This document shows positions 16,600 to 26,372 of a DNA stretch of 64,000 nt, piece by piece (within the stretch, counting starts at the first letter, position 1; each line of letters begins with the position of its first letter). The stretch is from Planctomycetaceae bacterium. GTDB lineage: Bacteria; Planctomycetota; Planctomycetia; Planctomycetales; Planctomycetaceae. A model generated the notes under the pieces. That model saw only the letters and a list, made by a program, of their open reading frames with translations, was not told where the DNA came from and ran no database searches. Location of the stretch: positions 1 to 64,000 of the forward strand of contig JANQQW010000006.1 of assembly GCA_028284885.1 (NCBI GenBank), in the 5' to 3' direction. Made by a program: the position numbers and the translations under genes.

Positions 16600-18363
16600 T
16601 CACGACTCGACCGCGGTTTCGCTCGTCGGCGTGTCCTTGGGTTCGAACTCGCCCGCCTTGTACTTCGCCCAGTAGACGTCGAGATCCTGCTTCACCTTGC
16701 CGGAGAGGAGGACGACGCCGAGGACGTTCGGGAACGCCATGCCGAGGATCATCAGGTCGCCGAAGTCGAGCACGTTCGTCGCCGAGACGATGGAGCCGAG
16801 GAACGTGAAGACGAGGAACACGATGCGGTAGCTGAGCGACGCGCCGTCGCCGAACAGGAAGGCCCAGCAGCGTTCGCCGTAGTAGGACCACGAGATCATG
16901 GTGGAGTAGGCGAACAGCACGACGGCCACGCCGAGCACGAACCGGAAGCCGGGCAGGACGCTGTCCATCGCCCGTGAGGTGAGGGCCGCCCCCTGGTTCT
17001 TGGCGACGAACTCGGCGTACTGGGGGTCGTTGTAGGCGTTGGTGATGACGAGCACGAGGGCCGTCATCGTGCAGATGACGACGGTGTCGATGAACGGTCC
17101 GAGCAGGGCGACCGTTCCCTCGCGGACGGGGTGGTCGGTCTTGGCGGCGGAGTGGGCGATGGCGGCCGAGCCGACGCCCGCCTCGTTGGAGAAGGCGGCT
17201 CGCTTGAACCCCTGCACGAGCACGCCGATCGCACCGCCGTAGATCGCCGCCGGGGCGAACGCCTGCGAGACGATCGTGCTGAACGCGGCTGGGATCTGCG
17301 AGGCGTTCATGACGAGGATGGCGAGCGCCGCGAGCACGTAGATTCCGCACATCGTCGGGACGATCTTCTCGGCGAACTGGGCGATGCGGCGGATGCCGCC
17401 GATGATCACGATCGCGACCATGAGCGTCATGACGAGCCCGTAGACCCAGGGGTTGCCCGTGTTGCGGTCGAGGAACGGCACGATCTCGCCGATGGCGTCG
17501 AGCGACTGGCTGACCTGGAAGGCGTTGCCGCCGGCGAACGAACCGCCGATGCAGAGGACCGCGAACACGACGGCGAGCACGGCCCCCAACGGTCCGAGGC
17601 CCATCTCCTTCAGCCCGTTCGAGAGGTAGGCCATCGGTCCGCCGAGCACGCGGCCGTCGGGCCGGACGCTGCGGTACTTCTGCCCGAGGGTGCACTCGAC
17701 GAACTTCGAGGACATGCCGAGGAAGCCGGCGAGGATCATCCAGAACGTCGCCCCGGCCCCGCCAACCGAGACCGCGATCGCGACACCGGCGATGTTCCCC
17801 AGCCCGACGGTCGCGGAGAGCGCTGCCGTGAGCGCCTGGAAGTGGCTGACCTCCCCCTCGTCCTCCGGGTTGTCGTACCGGCCGGCCGTGACGAGTACCG
17901 CGTGCTTGAAGCCGCGGACGTTGATGAAGCCCATGCGGACGGTGAAGAAGATCGCCCCGGCCACGAGCCAGAGGACGGCGGCGGGCATGGTGGCCGTCTT
18001 CCACAGCTTCTCGCCGTTCTCCCCGAGTTTCTGTTCCCCGGAGTCGTCGACGACGGGCGACCGGGCGGGTAGCGGGATGGGATAGAAGAAGACGGTGGCG
18101 ACGTAGCCGTTCACCTTCCCGAAGGCGTCGTCGATCTTCTTCTCAGCTTTGCGGAAGGCATTGGCGGGCTTGGCCGGGGGCTGCGCCTGCTCTGCGGCCG
18201 CCTCCTTCTCCGAGTCATCCGTTGCAGCGGTCTCCTCACCGGCCGCCGGCGGGTCGTCCGAAGGGGGGGCGTCGTCCGCGAGGATCATCCGCGGGGTGAG
18301 CATCGCCTGCGAGACGAGGAAGGCTGCGAGTAGCAGCAAGGGCAGCGGACGGCGGACGAACAT
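16600..18363 (-). CDS. Alanine/glycine:cation symporter, AGCS family
   Basis: Protein of 587 residues starting at an ATG with GAGGAG upstream. A signal-like hydrophobic start is followed by about 100 residues rich in Asp, Pro and Ala, an unusual N-terminal extension for this family. The AGCS core begins around residue 125, with the signature ATVGLGNIAGVAIAVSVGG and later NEAGVGSAAIAHSAAKTDH. The family imports alanine or glycine with Na+ or H+. About ten membrane helices are visible and the C-terminus is charged. The gene is divergent from sufR across 190 bases that include the TTTTT/AAAAA dyad. Confidence 0.9.
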   Translation of the reverse strand: MFVRRPLPLLLLAAFLVSQAMLTPRMILADDAPPSDDPPAAGEETAATDDSEKEAAAEQAQPPAKPANAFRKAEKKIDDAFGKVNGYVATVFFYPIPLPARSPVVDDSGEQKLGENGEKLWKTATMPAAVLWLVAGAIFFTVRMGFINVRGFKHAVLVTAGRYDNPEDEGEVSHFQALTAALSATVGLGNIAGVAIAVSVGGAGATFWMILAGFLGMSSKFVECTLGQKYRSVRPDGRVLGGPMAYLSNGLKEMGLGPLGAVLAVVFAVLCIGGSFAGGNAFQVSQSLDAIGEIVPFLDRNTGNPWVYGLVMTLMVAIVIIGGIRRIAQFAEKIVPTMCGIYVLAALAILVMNASQIPAAFSTIVSQAFAPAAIYGGAIGVLVQGFKRAAFSNEAGVGSAAIAHSAAKTDHPVREGTVALLGPFIDTVVICTMTALVLVITNAYNDPQYAEFVAKNQGAALTSRAMDSVLPGFRFVLGVAVVLFAYSTMISWSYYGERCWAFLFGDGASLSYRIVFLVFTFLGSIVSATNVLDFGDLMILGMAFPNVLGVVLLSGKVKQDLDVYWAKYKAGEFEPKDTPTSETAVES

Positions 18364-18473
18364 CGTGGGCTCCTCGATCTCGGACGGAGGGGCGAGCGGC
18401 TGATCTATACACCGGACAACGGTTTGTGACAACGCAGGAGGGTTCCGCCCGACCAAATCTCCAGCACCCGCCG

Positions 18474-18503
18474 CTTTTTACACAATATGAGGTGTGCAAA
18501 AAG
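18474..18503. promoter_or_regulatory. 30-bp dyad, candidate SufR operator
   Basis: Arms C-TTTTT-A-CACA (18474-18484) and TGTG-C-AAAAA-G (18493-18503) are mirror images around an eight-base centre, with one mismatched pair. The dyad lies 50 bases upstream of sufR and between divergent genes, the usual place for an autoregulatory operator. Its CACA/TGTG core resembles the inverted repeats bound by SufR in other bacteria. No second copy was seen before sufC or nuoB. Confidence 0.5.
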
Positions 18504-18553
18504 ACGAAAGGTCTCTACACTCCCATTGATCGAGAACCGGAGCCCATTCGGAC

Positions 18554-19186
18554 ATGACCCCGAGAGTCGACGACGCCGACCGAGAACTGCTGCTTCTCCT
18601 CCAACGCGGAGGCGGGGCCACGGTGCAGGATGCGTGCGAGACGATGGGGGTCACGGCGACTGCGGTGCGAAACCGACTGGATCGGCTGCACGCGGCCGGG
18701 TTCGTCGCGCGAGAGGCCGTGCGTGCCGGGCGGGGTCGTCCGCACTACGTCTATCGCCCGACGGAGAGCGGGTTCCGCGAACTCGGCGAGAACTACTCGG
18801 AACTGGCGTTCGTCCTGTGGGACGCGGTCTCGCGTCTCGAGGAACCGTCCGTCAAGAGCCGCGTGCTGGAACACGTGCGTCAGTCGATGGTCGCGCGGTA
18901 CGGCGGCGCGGGTGGATCGACGCTGGAGGCGCGATTCGCCGGCTTGGCCGAGTCGCTCGGCGAACACGGGTTCGACGTCGAGTTGGACAGCTCCGGCGAC
19001 CTGCCAATCCTTCGTGAGAACAGCTGTCCGTACCACGAACTCGCGTCGGCGGACGACAGCATCTGCGAGTTGGAGCGGTCCGTGTTCGAGGAGGTGCTGG
19101 GGACGACCGTCGAGCGGTCGCAGTGCTGCCTCGACGGTGACCGCTACTGTGAGTTCACACCCGTTCCCGGAACTGCGAAAGAGTGA
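18554..19186 (+). CDS. sufR: SufR-type Fe-S cluster transcriptional regulator
   Basis: Protein of 210 residues. Residues 8-70 are a winged helix (VQDACETMGVTATAVRNRLD recognition helix, then GRGRPHYVYRPT wing) as in DeoR/SufR regulators. The C-terminal half carries C158 (ENSCPYH), C171, C191, C192 and C199 (DGDRYCEF), placed like the cluster-binding cysteines of SufR. Such proteins hold an Fe-S cluster and repress the suf operon when clusters are plentiful. The gene lies 1.3 kb upstream of sufC on the same strand, and the dyad at 18474 is a natural target. The ATG at 18554 has no strong ribosome-binding site. Confidence 0.82.
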   Translation: MTPRVDDADRELLLLLQRGGGATVQDACETMGVTATAVRNRLDRLHAAGFVAREAVRAGRGRPHYVYRPTESGFRELGENYSELAFVLWDAVSRLEEPSVKSRVLEHVRQSMVARYGGAGGSTLEARFAGLAESLGEHGFDVELDSSGDLPILRENSCPYHELASADDSICELERSVFEEVLGTTVERSQCCLDGDRYCEFTPVPGTAKE

Positions 19187-19285
19187 CATGCCGCACGGGT
19201 TGCGTTCGAAGCGGAAGGGGCCGCTGATAGAGTGGGGTTGGCCGCTGGTTCGGCGGATTCCCTCACACCACGACGGATCACACCG

Positions 19286-19867
19286 ATGACCTGGATCGAA
19301 GGACGGTTCGAGGAGAACGTCATCACGACGAGCCTCGAACAGGCGATGAACTGGGCCCAGCAGTCGAGCGTCTGGCCGATGACGTTCGGCCTCGCCTGCT
19401 GTGCGATCGAGATGATGGCCACCGGTGCGAGCCGGTACGACGTGGACCGGTTCGGAGCTGGTGCCTTCCGAGCGACACCACGGCAGGCCGACCTGATGAT
19501 CGTCGCCGGTACCGTGACCTACAAGATGGCGAGCAGGGTTCGCCGGCTGTACGAGCAGATGCCCGATCCGAAGTACGTGATCGCGATGGGTGCCTGCACC
19601 GTCGGCGGCGGCCCCTACTTCAAGTACGGCTACCACGTCGTCAAGGGGGTCGATCTCGTCGTCCCGGTCGACGTGTACGTCCCCGGCTGCCCGCCACGGC
19701 CCGAGGCCCTGCTCGAGGGCATCATGCGAATCCAGGACAAGATCAAGGGCCGCAAGCTCGGCAAGCTGCCCGGAACCGCCGGCCTCGGCCAGCAGGGACA
19801 GACCCTCGCAGACGAGCTGGCCGTCCCCCACCACACCGGCTACGCCCAACCCGCCACCAACGCCTGA
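19286..19867 (+). CDS. nuoB: NADH-quinone oxidoreductase subunit B, isolated from a nuo operon
   Basis: Protein of 193 residues with the four cluster-N2 ligands: adjacent C38 and C39 ([10 protein letters not shown]), C104 (MGACTVGGG) and C135 (VPGCPPRPE). NuoB carries the last Fe-S cluster before quinone in complex I. The ATG at 19286 gives the expected N-terminus; the frame extends upstream to 19232 without similarity. No other nuo gene is in the window, so it is detached from a nuo operon. Its position between sufR and sufC may tie its expression to cluster supply, or it may belong to a second, dispersed complex. Confidence 0.9.
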   Translation: MTWIEGRFEENVITTSLEQAMNWAQQSSVWPMTFGLACCAIEMMATGASRYDVDRFGAGAFRATPRQADLMIVAGTVTYKMASRVRRLYEQMPDPKYVIAMGACTVGGGPYFKYGYHVVKGVDLVVPVDVYVPGCPPRPEALLEGIMRIQDKIKGRKLGKLPGTAGLGQQGQTLADELAVPHHTGYAQPATNA

Positions 19868-19890
19868 CCGAAAGGCACGAGCGAAGCACG

Positions 19891-20433
19891 ATGTCCACCG
19901 CGAAGACTCTGATCACCGCAGAGGAGTTCATGCAGATGAGCTTCGACCACCCGGTCGAACTCGTCCGAGGGGAGATCGTGCACATGACGCCGCCGAAGAG
20001 GTCCCATGGCAGCATCGCTCTGGTCATCGGCGCGACGCTCCTGAACTGGTCCGCGAAGGCGAAACACGGTCGCCCAGTGTCCGACAGCATCGTGCGGACC
20101 GGACCGGACTCCATTCGTGGGCCTGACGTCAGCTACTTCGTGCAGCCGAAGGTCGACAGGGGTGCCCTCACCTCCGAGGGCGACGACATAGCCCCCGACC
20201 TGTGCGTCGAGGTGCTCTCGCCGTCGAACACTTGGTCGGAGATCAAGCAGAAGATCGACGAGTATCTCGGCTGCGGGGTGACCGAGGTCTGGATCGCCGA
20301 TCCGGAACTCGAGTCCGTCGAGATTCGCCGCACCGACGAGCCACCGCGGACCGTCCGCCGAGGCGAGTCGATCACCAGTGACCTGCTTCCCGGCTTCGAG
20401 GCCGCCGTCGACGAGTTCTTCGACCTGACCTGA
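19891..20433 (+). CDS. Uma2-family (DUF820) putative endonuclease
   Basis: Protein of 180 residues with the pattern of Uma2 proteins: TAEEFMQM at the start, ELVRGEIVHMTPP, then the PD-(D/E)xK-like active site in GPDVSYFV and LCVEVLSPSNTWSEIKQKIDEYL, and VWIADPELESVEIRR. The family is expanded in cyanobacteria and planctomycetes, has a restriction-endonuclease fold, and has no settled role. It sits 23 bases after nuoB and about 60 before sufC, in line with both, and looks like a later insertion in the sufR-sufC interval. Confidence 0.85.
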   Translation: MSTAKTLITAEEFMQMSFDHPVELVRGEIVHMTPPKRSHGSIALVIGATLLNWSAKAKHGRPVSDSIVRTGPDSIRGPDVSYFVQPKVDRGALTSEGDDIAPDLCVEVLSPSNTWSEIKQKIDEYLGCGVTEVWIADPELESVEIRRTDEPPRTVRRGESITSDLLPGFEAAVDEFFDLT

Positions 20434-20493
20434 TGCCACCCTCGGCTGCCAGCAGTCAGCGACCAGCCGGAACACCTACCCGTAGACCAGAAG

Positions 20494-21309
20494 ATGCCCA
20501 GCAAACTCACCATCAAAGATCTCCACGTCTCCGTCGGGGAGACGCCGATCCTCCGCGGCGTCGATCTCGAGATGAACCAAGGCGAGGTCCACGCGCTGAT
20601 GGGCCCCAACGGCAGCGGCAAGAGCACGCTCGCCTACGCCATCGCCGGGCATCCCAAGTACACCGTCGACGGCGGCAGCATCCTCCTCGACGGCGAGGAC
20701 GTGCTGGAGATGGAGCCCAGCGACCGCGCCCGGGCCGGGCTGTTCCTCGCCTTCCAGTACCCGGTCACCATCCCCGGCGTGAAGGTACACGACTTCCTCC
20801 GCCACGCCATCTCCAACGTCCGCAACCCGGACCGCAAGGAGGGCGAGGAGTTGATCTCCATGCGGGAGTTCCGCAAGGAACTGCGGGACCGCATGTCCGA
20901 GCAGCGGATCGAGCCCGAGTTCGCCCGCCGGTACCTGAACGACGGCTTCTCCGGCGGCGAGAAGAAGCGGATGGAGATCCTGCAGCTCGCCATGCTGAAG
21001 CCGAAGTTCGCCTTCCTCGACGAGACCGACTCCGGGCTGGACACTGACGCCGTCAACTTCGTCAGCGAGAGCGTTCGCCGTCTCTCCACCGAGAACGAGA
21101 TGGGCGTGCTGATCATCACGCACCACGACCGCCTGCTGCAGTACAACGTTCCGAGCATCACCCACGTCATGCTGGGCGGCCGAATCGTCGAGACGGGCGG
21201 TGCCGAGCTCGCCCAGGAACTGCACACGGCCGGCTACGAGAAGATCCGCGAACGCCACCCCGAGGCCGCCGTCGAGCAGGCCGAGCAGGAACAGGTCGCC
21301 GGCGTCTGA
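20494..21309 (+). CDS. sufC: Fe-S assembly ATPase SufC
   Basis: Protein of 271 residues with an ABC-type ATPase: Walker [11 protein letters not shown] (37-46), signature [11 protein letters not shown], and Walker [13 protein letters not shown]. The insertion [13 protein letters not shown] before the signature is typical of SufC. It drives structural change in the SufBCD scaffold that builds clusters. The C-terminal tail ([15 protein letters not shown]) is acidic and longer than in E. coli. It opens the core sufCBD run, and sufB follows after 64 bases. Confidence 0.95.
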   Translation: MPSKLTIKDLHVSVGETPILRGVDLEMNQGEVHALMGPNGSGKSTLAYAIAGHPKYTVDGGSILLDGEDVLEMEPSDRARAGLFLAFQYPVTIPGVKVHDFLRHAISNVRNPDRKEGEELISMREFRKELRDRMSEQRIEPEFARRYLNDGFSGGEKKRMEILQLAMLKPKFAFLDETDSGLDTDAVNFVSESVRRLSTENEMGVLIITHHDRLLQYNVPSITHVMLGGRIVETGGAELAQELHTAGYEKIRERHPEAAVEQAEQEQVAGV

Positions 21310-21373
21310 GACGTCTCTGCGACCACACGACCTCTGTCAATCTCCAACTCAACCTCCTCGTGAGGAAGCAAGC

Positions 21374-22783
21374 ATGTCCACCGAGACCAAGTCCCAAGTC
21401 GACATCGGCGACTACCAGTACGGGTTCCACGATCCCGAGGACAAGTACACCTTCAAGAGCCGCAAGGGGCTCGACAAGGAGATCGTCGCCCAGATTTCCG
21501 AGATGAAGGGCGAGCCCGACTGGATGCGACAGTTCCGGCTCGACTCGCTCGAGATCTTCGAGTCCCGCCCCATGCCCAACTGGGGCGGCGACATGTCGGA
21601 GCTCGACTTCCAGGACATCTTCTACTACGTCCGCGCCTCCGACAAACAGGAGCGCGACTGGGACGACGTCCCGGACGACATCCGCAAGACCTACGACCGG
21701 CTCGGCATCCCCGAGGCGGAGAAGAAGTACCTCGCTGGCGTGAAGGCCCAGTACGAGTCCGAAGTCGTCTACGGCAGTCTGCAGGAGGATCTCGCCAAGC
21801 AAGGCGTCCTGTTCACGGACACCGACTCGGCGCTCAAGGAGCACGAGGAGATCTTCCGCGAGTACTTCGGCACGGTCATCCCGCCGGGCGACAACAAGTT
21901 CGCCGCCCTCAACTCGGCCGTCTGGTCGGGCGGTTCGTTCATCTACGTCCCCCCGGGCGTGGAGATCGAGTTCCCGCTGCAGGCCTACTTCCGCATCAAC
22001 TCCCAGAACATGGGCCAGTTCGAGCGGACGCTGATCATCGTCGACGAGGGGGCCAAGGTGCACTACGTCGAGGGCTGCACCGCCCCGACCTACACGTCGG
22101 ACAGCCTGCACTCGGCCGTCGTCGAGATCATCGTGAAGAAGCGCGGCCGCTGCCGCTACACGACCATCCAGAACTGGTCGAACAACGTCTACAACCTCGT
22201 CACCAAACGGGCGATGGCGTACGGCGACGCGCTGATGGAGTGGGTCGACGGAAACCTCGGCAGCGGGCTCACCATGAAGTACCCAGCCGTCTGGTTGATG
22301 GAGCCCGGCGCCCGCGGCGAGACGCTGTCGATCGCCTTCGCCAACACCGACCAGCACCAGGACGCCGGGGCGAAGATGGTGCACTGTGCCCCGAACACCA
22401 GCAGCCGCATCATCTCCAAGTCGATCTCCAAGGGAGGCGGCCGCAGCAGCTACCGCGGGCTGGTGAAGGTCAACAACGACGCCGACCGCTGCAAGTCGAA
22501 CGTCGTCTGCGACGCCCTCATCCTCGACCCCGACAGCCGCAGCGACACCTACCCCTACATCGAGATCGACGACGCCGACGTCGCGATCGAGCACGAGGCG
22601 ACCGTCTCGAAGATCGCCGAGGAGCAGATGTTCTACCTGATGAGCCGCGGCCTGACCGAGGCCGAGGCCTCCTCGATGATCGTCACCGGCTTCATCGAGC
22701 CGCTCGTGAAGGAGCTGCCGATGGAGTACGCCGTGGAGATGAACCGCCTCATCGAGCTGCAGATGGAGGGCAGCGTGGGATGA
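21374..22783 (+). CDS. sufB: Fe-S assembly scaffold SufB
   Basis: Protein of 469 residues, matching the family length. Landmarks include [48 protein letters not shown] (the conserved cysteine), and near the end [22 protein letters not shown]. SufB holds the nascent cluster in a complex with SufC and SufD. The ATG at 21374 follows GAGGAAG. An open frame upstream to 21200 overlaps sufC and is not used. Confidence 0.95.
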   Translation: MSTETKSQVDIGDYQYGFHDPEDKYTFKSRKGLDKEIVAQISEMKGEPDWMRQFRLDSLEIFESRPMPNWGGDMSELDFQDIFYYVRASDKQERDWDDVPDDIRKTYDRLGIPEAEKKYLAGVKAQYESEVVYGSLQEDLAKQGVLFTDTDSALKEHEEIFREYFGTVIPPGDNKFAALNSAVWSGGSFIYVPPGVEIEFPLQAYFRINSQNMGQFERTLIIVDEGAKVHYVEGCTAPTYTSDSLHSAVVEIIVKKRGRCRYTTIQNWSNNVYNLVTKRAMAYGDALMEWVDGNLGSGLTMKYPAVWLMEPGARGETLSIAFANTDQHQDAGAKMVHCAPNTSSRIISKSISKGGGRSSYRGLVKVNNDADRCKSNVVCDALILDPDSRSDTYPYIEIDDADVAIEHEATVSKIAEEQMFYLMSRGLTEAEASSMIVTGFIEPLVKELPMEYAVEMNRLIELQMEGSVG

Positions 22784-22871
22784 CGCCGAGACGCGTCCCC
22801 ACCCGAGCCGCCCACCCGTCGAACTTGTTGCAGGGGCCCGATCGACCGGGCTTCAACGGAGTCGTTCCACC

Positions 22872-24239
22872 ATGACCACCCTCGCCGCACCACCCACCGC
22901 CTTCGGACGCGAGACGTTCGACGCCTACGTCGAGCGTCTCGTCGAGCCGGCGTGGGTCACCGAACGTCGCCAGGCCGCTTTCGACAGCTACACGGAGCTG
23001 CACGGCGTCGAGCTCGACCCGGAGGAGTTCAAGCGGGTCGATCTTCGCATCCTGCGGCCCGAGAAGTTCGCTCTGCAGACCGACGCCTCGGAGTCGGCCG
23101 GGTTCGAGACCCGCATGCAGCAGGCTCGGTTCGCCGGCCACGTCGCCCACGTCGACGGCCACTGCGTCCGCAGCGAGCTCAGCGAGGAACTCGCTGCGAA
23201 AGGCGTCCTCTTCGGCGACCTCGCCACCCTGCTCCGCGAGCACGGCGACGTCCTCGAACCGCACCTCATGACCCGCGGCGTCCGACCGGAAACCGACCGC
23301 TTCTCCGCGTGGCACGCCGCCTACTTCACCGGCGGCACGGTGCTGTACGTGCCGCGCGGCGTGGTCGTGAAAGAGGCACTCCACAGCCTCATCGCCCACG
23401 CGACCGACGGAGTCGCCGACTTCTGTCACACGCTCGTCGTCCTCGAACAGGGGGCCGAGGCCGTCCTGTTGGAGGAGACGGCCTCCGCGAACGACGACCT
23501 CGCCGGGCTGCACGTCGGGGCCGTCGAGTTGCTGCTCGCACCGGAGAGCCGGCTGCGGTACGTGCAACTCCAGAACTGGAACGAGAAGTCGTTCCATTTC
23601 GCCCACCAGTCCGGCCGCGTCGAGAAGGACGCCCGGCTGCAGTGGACCGTCGGCGGCATCGGCGGCAAGCTCGCCCACGTCCACCAGAACGTCGAACTCG
23701 ACGGCCGCGGGGCCGACGCCGAGGTCAACGGCGTCACCTTCGCCATCGACAAGCAGAAGCTCTCCTACTTCACGCAGCAGACGCACCACTCGCCGGATAC
23801 CCGCAGCGACCTCCTCTACAAGGAGGTGCTCCGCGACAAGGCCCGCGTCGTCTGGCGGGGGATGATCAAGGTCGACGCGGACGCCCAGCGGACCGACGGC
23901 TTCCAGCGGTGCGACGGCCTGATCCTCAGCGACGACGCCCGGGCCGACAGCGTGCCGGGACTCGAGATCGAGGCGGACGACGTTCGCTGCACCCACGCCG
24001 CGACCGCCGGCCGGGTGGACGAGGAGGAGATCTTCTACTGCACGAGCCGCGGCCTCAGCGAGTACGAGGCGATGCACATGATCGTCGAGGGCTACTTCCA
24101 CGAGGTCTACGACCGCATCGCCCCCTCGAAACGGATTGCCGGCTGGGACGACGAGTGCGACACGCCGGGCGACCCGCTGGAGGTCGTCCGCGACACCCTC
24201 AGCGCCGCCGTCCTCGAGAAGCTCGACCTCGGCGACTGA
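22872..24239 (+). CDS. sufD: Fe-S assembly protein SufD
   Basis: Protein of 455 residues, paralogous to SufB. The beta-helix core is recognisable (GTVLYVPRGVVVKEALHS, then VLLEETASANDD) and the C-terminal SRGLSEYEAMHMIVEGYFHEV is the SufBD signature. It pairs with SufB and contributes the conserved histidine to cluster building. It begins 88 bases after sufB and is followed 38 bases later by the Rieske gene. Confidence 0.93.
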   Translation: MTTLAAPPTAFGRETFDAYVERLVEPAWVTERRQAAFDSYTELHGVELDPEEFKRVDLRILRPEKFALQTDASESAGFETRMQQARFAGHVAHVDGHCVRSELSEELAAKGVLFGDLATLLREHGDVLEPHLMTRGVRPETDRFSAWHAAYFTGGTVLYVPRGVVVKEALHSLIAHATDGVADFCHTLVVLEQGAEAVLLEETASANDDLAGLHVGAVELLLAPESRLRYVQLQNWNEKSFHFAHQSGRVEKDARLQWTVGGIGGKLAHVHQNVELDGRGADAEVNGVTFAIDKQKLSYFTQQTHHSPDTRSDLLYKEVLRDKARVVWRGMIKVDADAQRTDGFQRCDGLILSDDARADSVPGLEIEADDVRCTHAATAGRVDEEEIFYCTSRGLSEYEAMHMIVEGYFHEVYDRIAPSKRIAGWDDECDTPGDPLEVVRDTLSAAVLEKLDLGD

Positions 24240-24277
24240 CGCCCCTCTCAACTCTCAACCCTCCTCTCTCAACGACA

Positions 24278-24592
24278 ATGCCCGACTTCGAGAAGGTTGC
24301 CGATCCAGAGGAACTGGCCGACGGGACGAAGAAGTCGATCCTCGTCGACGACGTCCCTTCGCTCTTGGTCCGCGTCGGCGACGAGTACTTCGCCGTCGAG
24401 GACGTCTGCACGCACGACGGGCAACCGCTCACCGACGGCCCGGTGAGCGGGTGCGAGATCGTCTGCCCCCGCCACTCCGCCCGCTTCGACCTGAAGACCG
24501 GAGCTGCTCTCTGCATGCCGGCCACGGAGCCGCTGCCGACGTTCGAGGTCGAAACCCGCGACGACGGCGTGTACGTTCGACCGAACGACTAG
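24278..24592 (+). CDS. Rieske-type [2Fe-2S] ferredoxin
   Basis: Protein of 104 residues with cluster ligands C44-T-H46 (VEDVCTHDGQPL) and C63-P-R-H66 (IVCPRHSARFD), the canonical Rieske arrangement of NirD/BphA3-like ferredoxins. It carries one electron in the cytoplasm. It occupies the place in the suf operon where other planctomycetes and actinobacteria also carry a Rieske gene, so it is probably an electron carrier or a target of the machinery. No NirB or dioxygenase partner is in the window. Confidence 0.92.
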   Translation: MPDFEKVADPEELADGTKKSILVDDVPSLLVRVGDEYFAVEDVCTHDGQPLTDGPVSGCEIVCPRHSARFDLKTGAALCMPATEPLPTFEVETRDDGVYVRPND

Positions 24593-24611
24593 CACGTTTC
24601 CGGAGCAGCCG

Positions 24612-25598
24612 ATGGCAGACGGTCTGACCGAGCACGAAGGGGAAGTCGTCTTCCTGACCCGTGTCGTCGACGAACCGACGGACGACCAGCTCCGTCTCGT
24701 CTACGCCGACTGGCTGGAGGAAAGAGGCGACGAACGGGCCGCGTTCCTGCGCGGCGTCGTCGCGGCCGGGGCGACCATGTCGCCGCCGGACTTTCCCGGT
24801 TTCGAGGGCTTGAACTCGGAGTGGACGGAACTCGTCGGCGGGCGTCTCCTGTACGAACTCGCCGAGGCGGAGTGCCCGGAACTTCGAGCGCCGGCCCTGC
24901 GGCTCGCGCGCCCGGCCCTCCGGATCGTCCGTACCGAAACGGAGGACGACGCGATCCCGGTCGGGGCGAGCAAGATGGGCGGCGACCCGGATCTGCCCGC
25001 CGGACTCGCTTGGCCAACCGGCAAGGACTGCCCTGCCCACTACAACGAGCCGACCACCGACTTCGGCGACCTCGCCGGATTCCTGCTGCAAGTCGACCTC
25101 GACTCGATCGCCCACACCTTCGCCGGGCGGGACCTGCCTCCCACCGGGCTGCTGTCGTTCTTCTCGTTCACCGTAGCCGACAACCCGGACTACCTGGGAG
25201 TCGGGGCGTTTCACTTCCCCGACAAGTCGAACCTGGCGCGAACCGAACCGCCGGGAGAACTCGTCGACGGCAACGAGCCGCTCGAGCCGCACCACCTCGA
25301 CTTCGAGGAGTTCCTCGACGTTCCTGCCCTCGACGGCCCTTGGTCCGACGAGATGCAGGTCGATCCCGACCGTGAGTACTACGAGGACCTCGAGTCTCTC
25401 GAAGAGCGGAACGCGGACAACCTCCTCGGCTACGCCCGCGGCCAACAGGAGTGCGACCCGACTCCCGACCGCTCGTCCCGGCACTTGCTGATGATCGAGA
25501 ATGCCGCGATGTGCATGCTCTACCTGCAAATCCCGGCCGACAAGCTCGCCGCCCGCGACTTCTCCGCCATCACCCTCGACTGGGTCGACTTCGACTGA
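24612..25598 (+). CDS. TIGR02996-like plus DUF1963 protein
   Basis: Protein of 328 residues. Residues 1-50 match the planctomycete repeat-companion domain TIGR02996 (DEPTDDQLRLVYADWLEERGDE). From about residue 105 the sequence fits DUF1963/YwqG: LPAGLAWPTGKDCPA, GFLLQVDLDS, GLLSFFSF, DVPALDGPW. DUF1963 proteins are common as orphan immunity or toxin-associated proteins; their biochemical role is unsettled. It lies inside the suf transcript, 19 bases after the Rieske gene and 26 before sufT, so it should be expressed with them although nothing suggests a part in cluster assembly. Confidence 0.8.
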   Translation: MADGLTEHEGEVVFLTRVVDEPTDDQLRLVYADWLEERGDERAAFLRGVVAAGATMSPPDFPGFEGLNSEWTELVGGRLLYELAEAECPELRAPALRLARPALRIVRTETEDDAIPVGASKMGGDPDLPAGLAWPTGKDCPAHYNEPTTDFGDLAGFLLQVDLDSIAHTFAGRDLPPTGLLSFFSFTVADNPDYLGVGAFHFPDKSNLARTEPPGELVDGNEPLEPHHLDFEEFLDVPALDGPWSDEMQVDPDREYYEDLESLEERNADNLLGYARGQQECDPTPDRSSRHLLMIENAAMCMLYLQIPADKLAARDFSAITLDWVDFD

Positions 25599-25624
25599 GC
25601 CACCAAACGAACCGGAGCGAAACC

Positions 25625-26023
25625 GTGACGGACACCCCCGAGCAACTGCCCATCACCGACCAGAACGAGACGACTCCGACGGAGACGCCCGCCGACGGCA
25701 CCGAGACCTCGCCGGCCGGCAGCGACCCGTCGCACGAGCCGCTGCTGGAGGCACTCCGGCAGGTCATCGACCCGGAGCTCTTCGTCAACATCGTCGATCT
25801 CGGCCTGATCTACGGGTTGGAGAAGGCGGACAGCAAGGTGACAGTCGACATGACGCTCACCAGCCCGGCCTGCCCCGCCGGCCCGCAGCTCGTGCACCAG
25901 TCGAAGTCGGTCCTCGAACGACTCGACGACGTCGAAGAGGCCGAGATCAAGCTGGTGATGACGCCCCCCTGGTCCCCCGACCGCATGACCGACGACGCCC
26001 GCGACCAGTTGGGGATCTTCTGA
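25625..26023 (+). CDS. sufT: SufT/MIP18-family Fe-S assembly factor
   Basis: Protein of 132 residues starting at GTG with GGAG seven bases upstream. The first 40 residues are Thr/Glu/Pro-rich and poorly conserved. The rest is a DUF59/MIP18 domain: VIDPELFVNIVDLGLIYG, the conserved cysteine in TLTSPACPAGPQL, and MTPPWSPDRMTDDARDQLGI. Such proteins help mature Fe-S proteins, probably as carriers or targeting factors. It ends the suf operon; no sufS or sufU is seen, so cysteine desulfurase must lie elsewhere. Confidence 0.9.
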   Translation: MTDTPEQLPITDQNETTPTETPADGTETSPAGSDPSHEPLLEALRQVIDPELFVNIVDLGLIYGLEKADSKVTVDMTLTSPACPAGPQLVHQSKSVLERLDDVEEAEIKLVMTPPWSPDRMTDDARDQLGIF

Positions 26024-26057
26024 CCTACGACGACGAGCCCGAGTGCTCCGCGGGTGA

Positions 26058-26372
26058 TCAACCGTCCGTCGAACGCGAGTTCGGACCTTCACTCTCGCCG
26101 ATCGCTGCGAGAACCGACCGACGCACGTCGGCGGACAACTTCGGCCACGCTTCGACGACGGCCAGCAACTCCTGATCGCCCGCTTCGACTTCGTCAGCCT
26201 CTTCGTCAGTGCGGCGAAGAAGCTCTTGGACCTCGTCCCTCCGGAAGGCTCCGAGCAGCGTCGAGATACCCAGCATTACGGCGACATAACCACAAACCCG
26301 TCCGTAGGCCACGATGGTACCGCCCCCCGCCACCATCGCCGCGCCGAACACGACCTCGATCCACTTCCACAT
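26058..26372 (-). CDS. Small hypothetical membrane protein
   Basis: Protein of 104 residues beginning MWKWIEVVFGAAMVAGGGTI. The first 45 residues form two membrane segments, and the rest is an acidic, helical cytoplasmic tail. The gene has a GGGGA-like ribosome-binding site. It converges on sufT across 34 bases. I do not recognise the family; the regular helical tail supports real coding. Confidence 0.55.
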   Translation of the reverse strand: MWKWIEVVFGAAMVAGGGTIVAYGRVCGYVAVMLGISTLLGAFRRDEVQELLRRTDEEADEVEAGDQELLAVVEAWPKLSADVRRSVLAAIGESEGPNSRSTDG

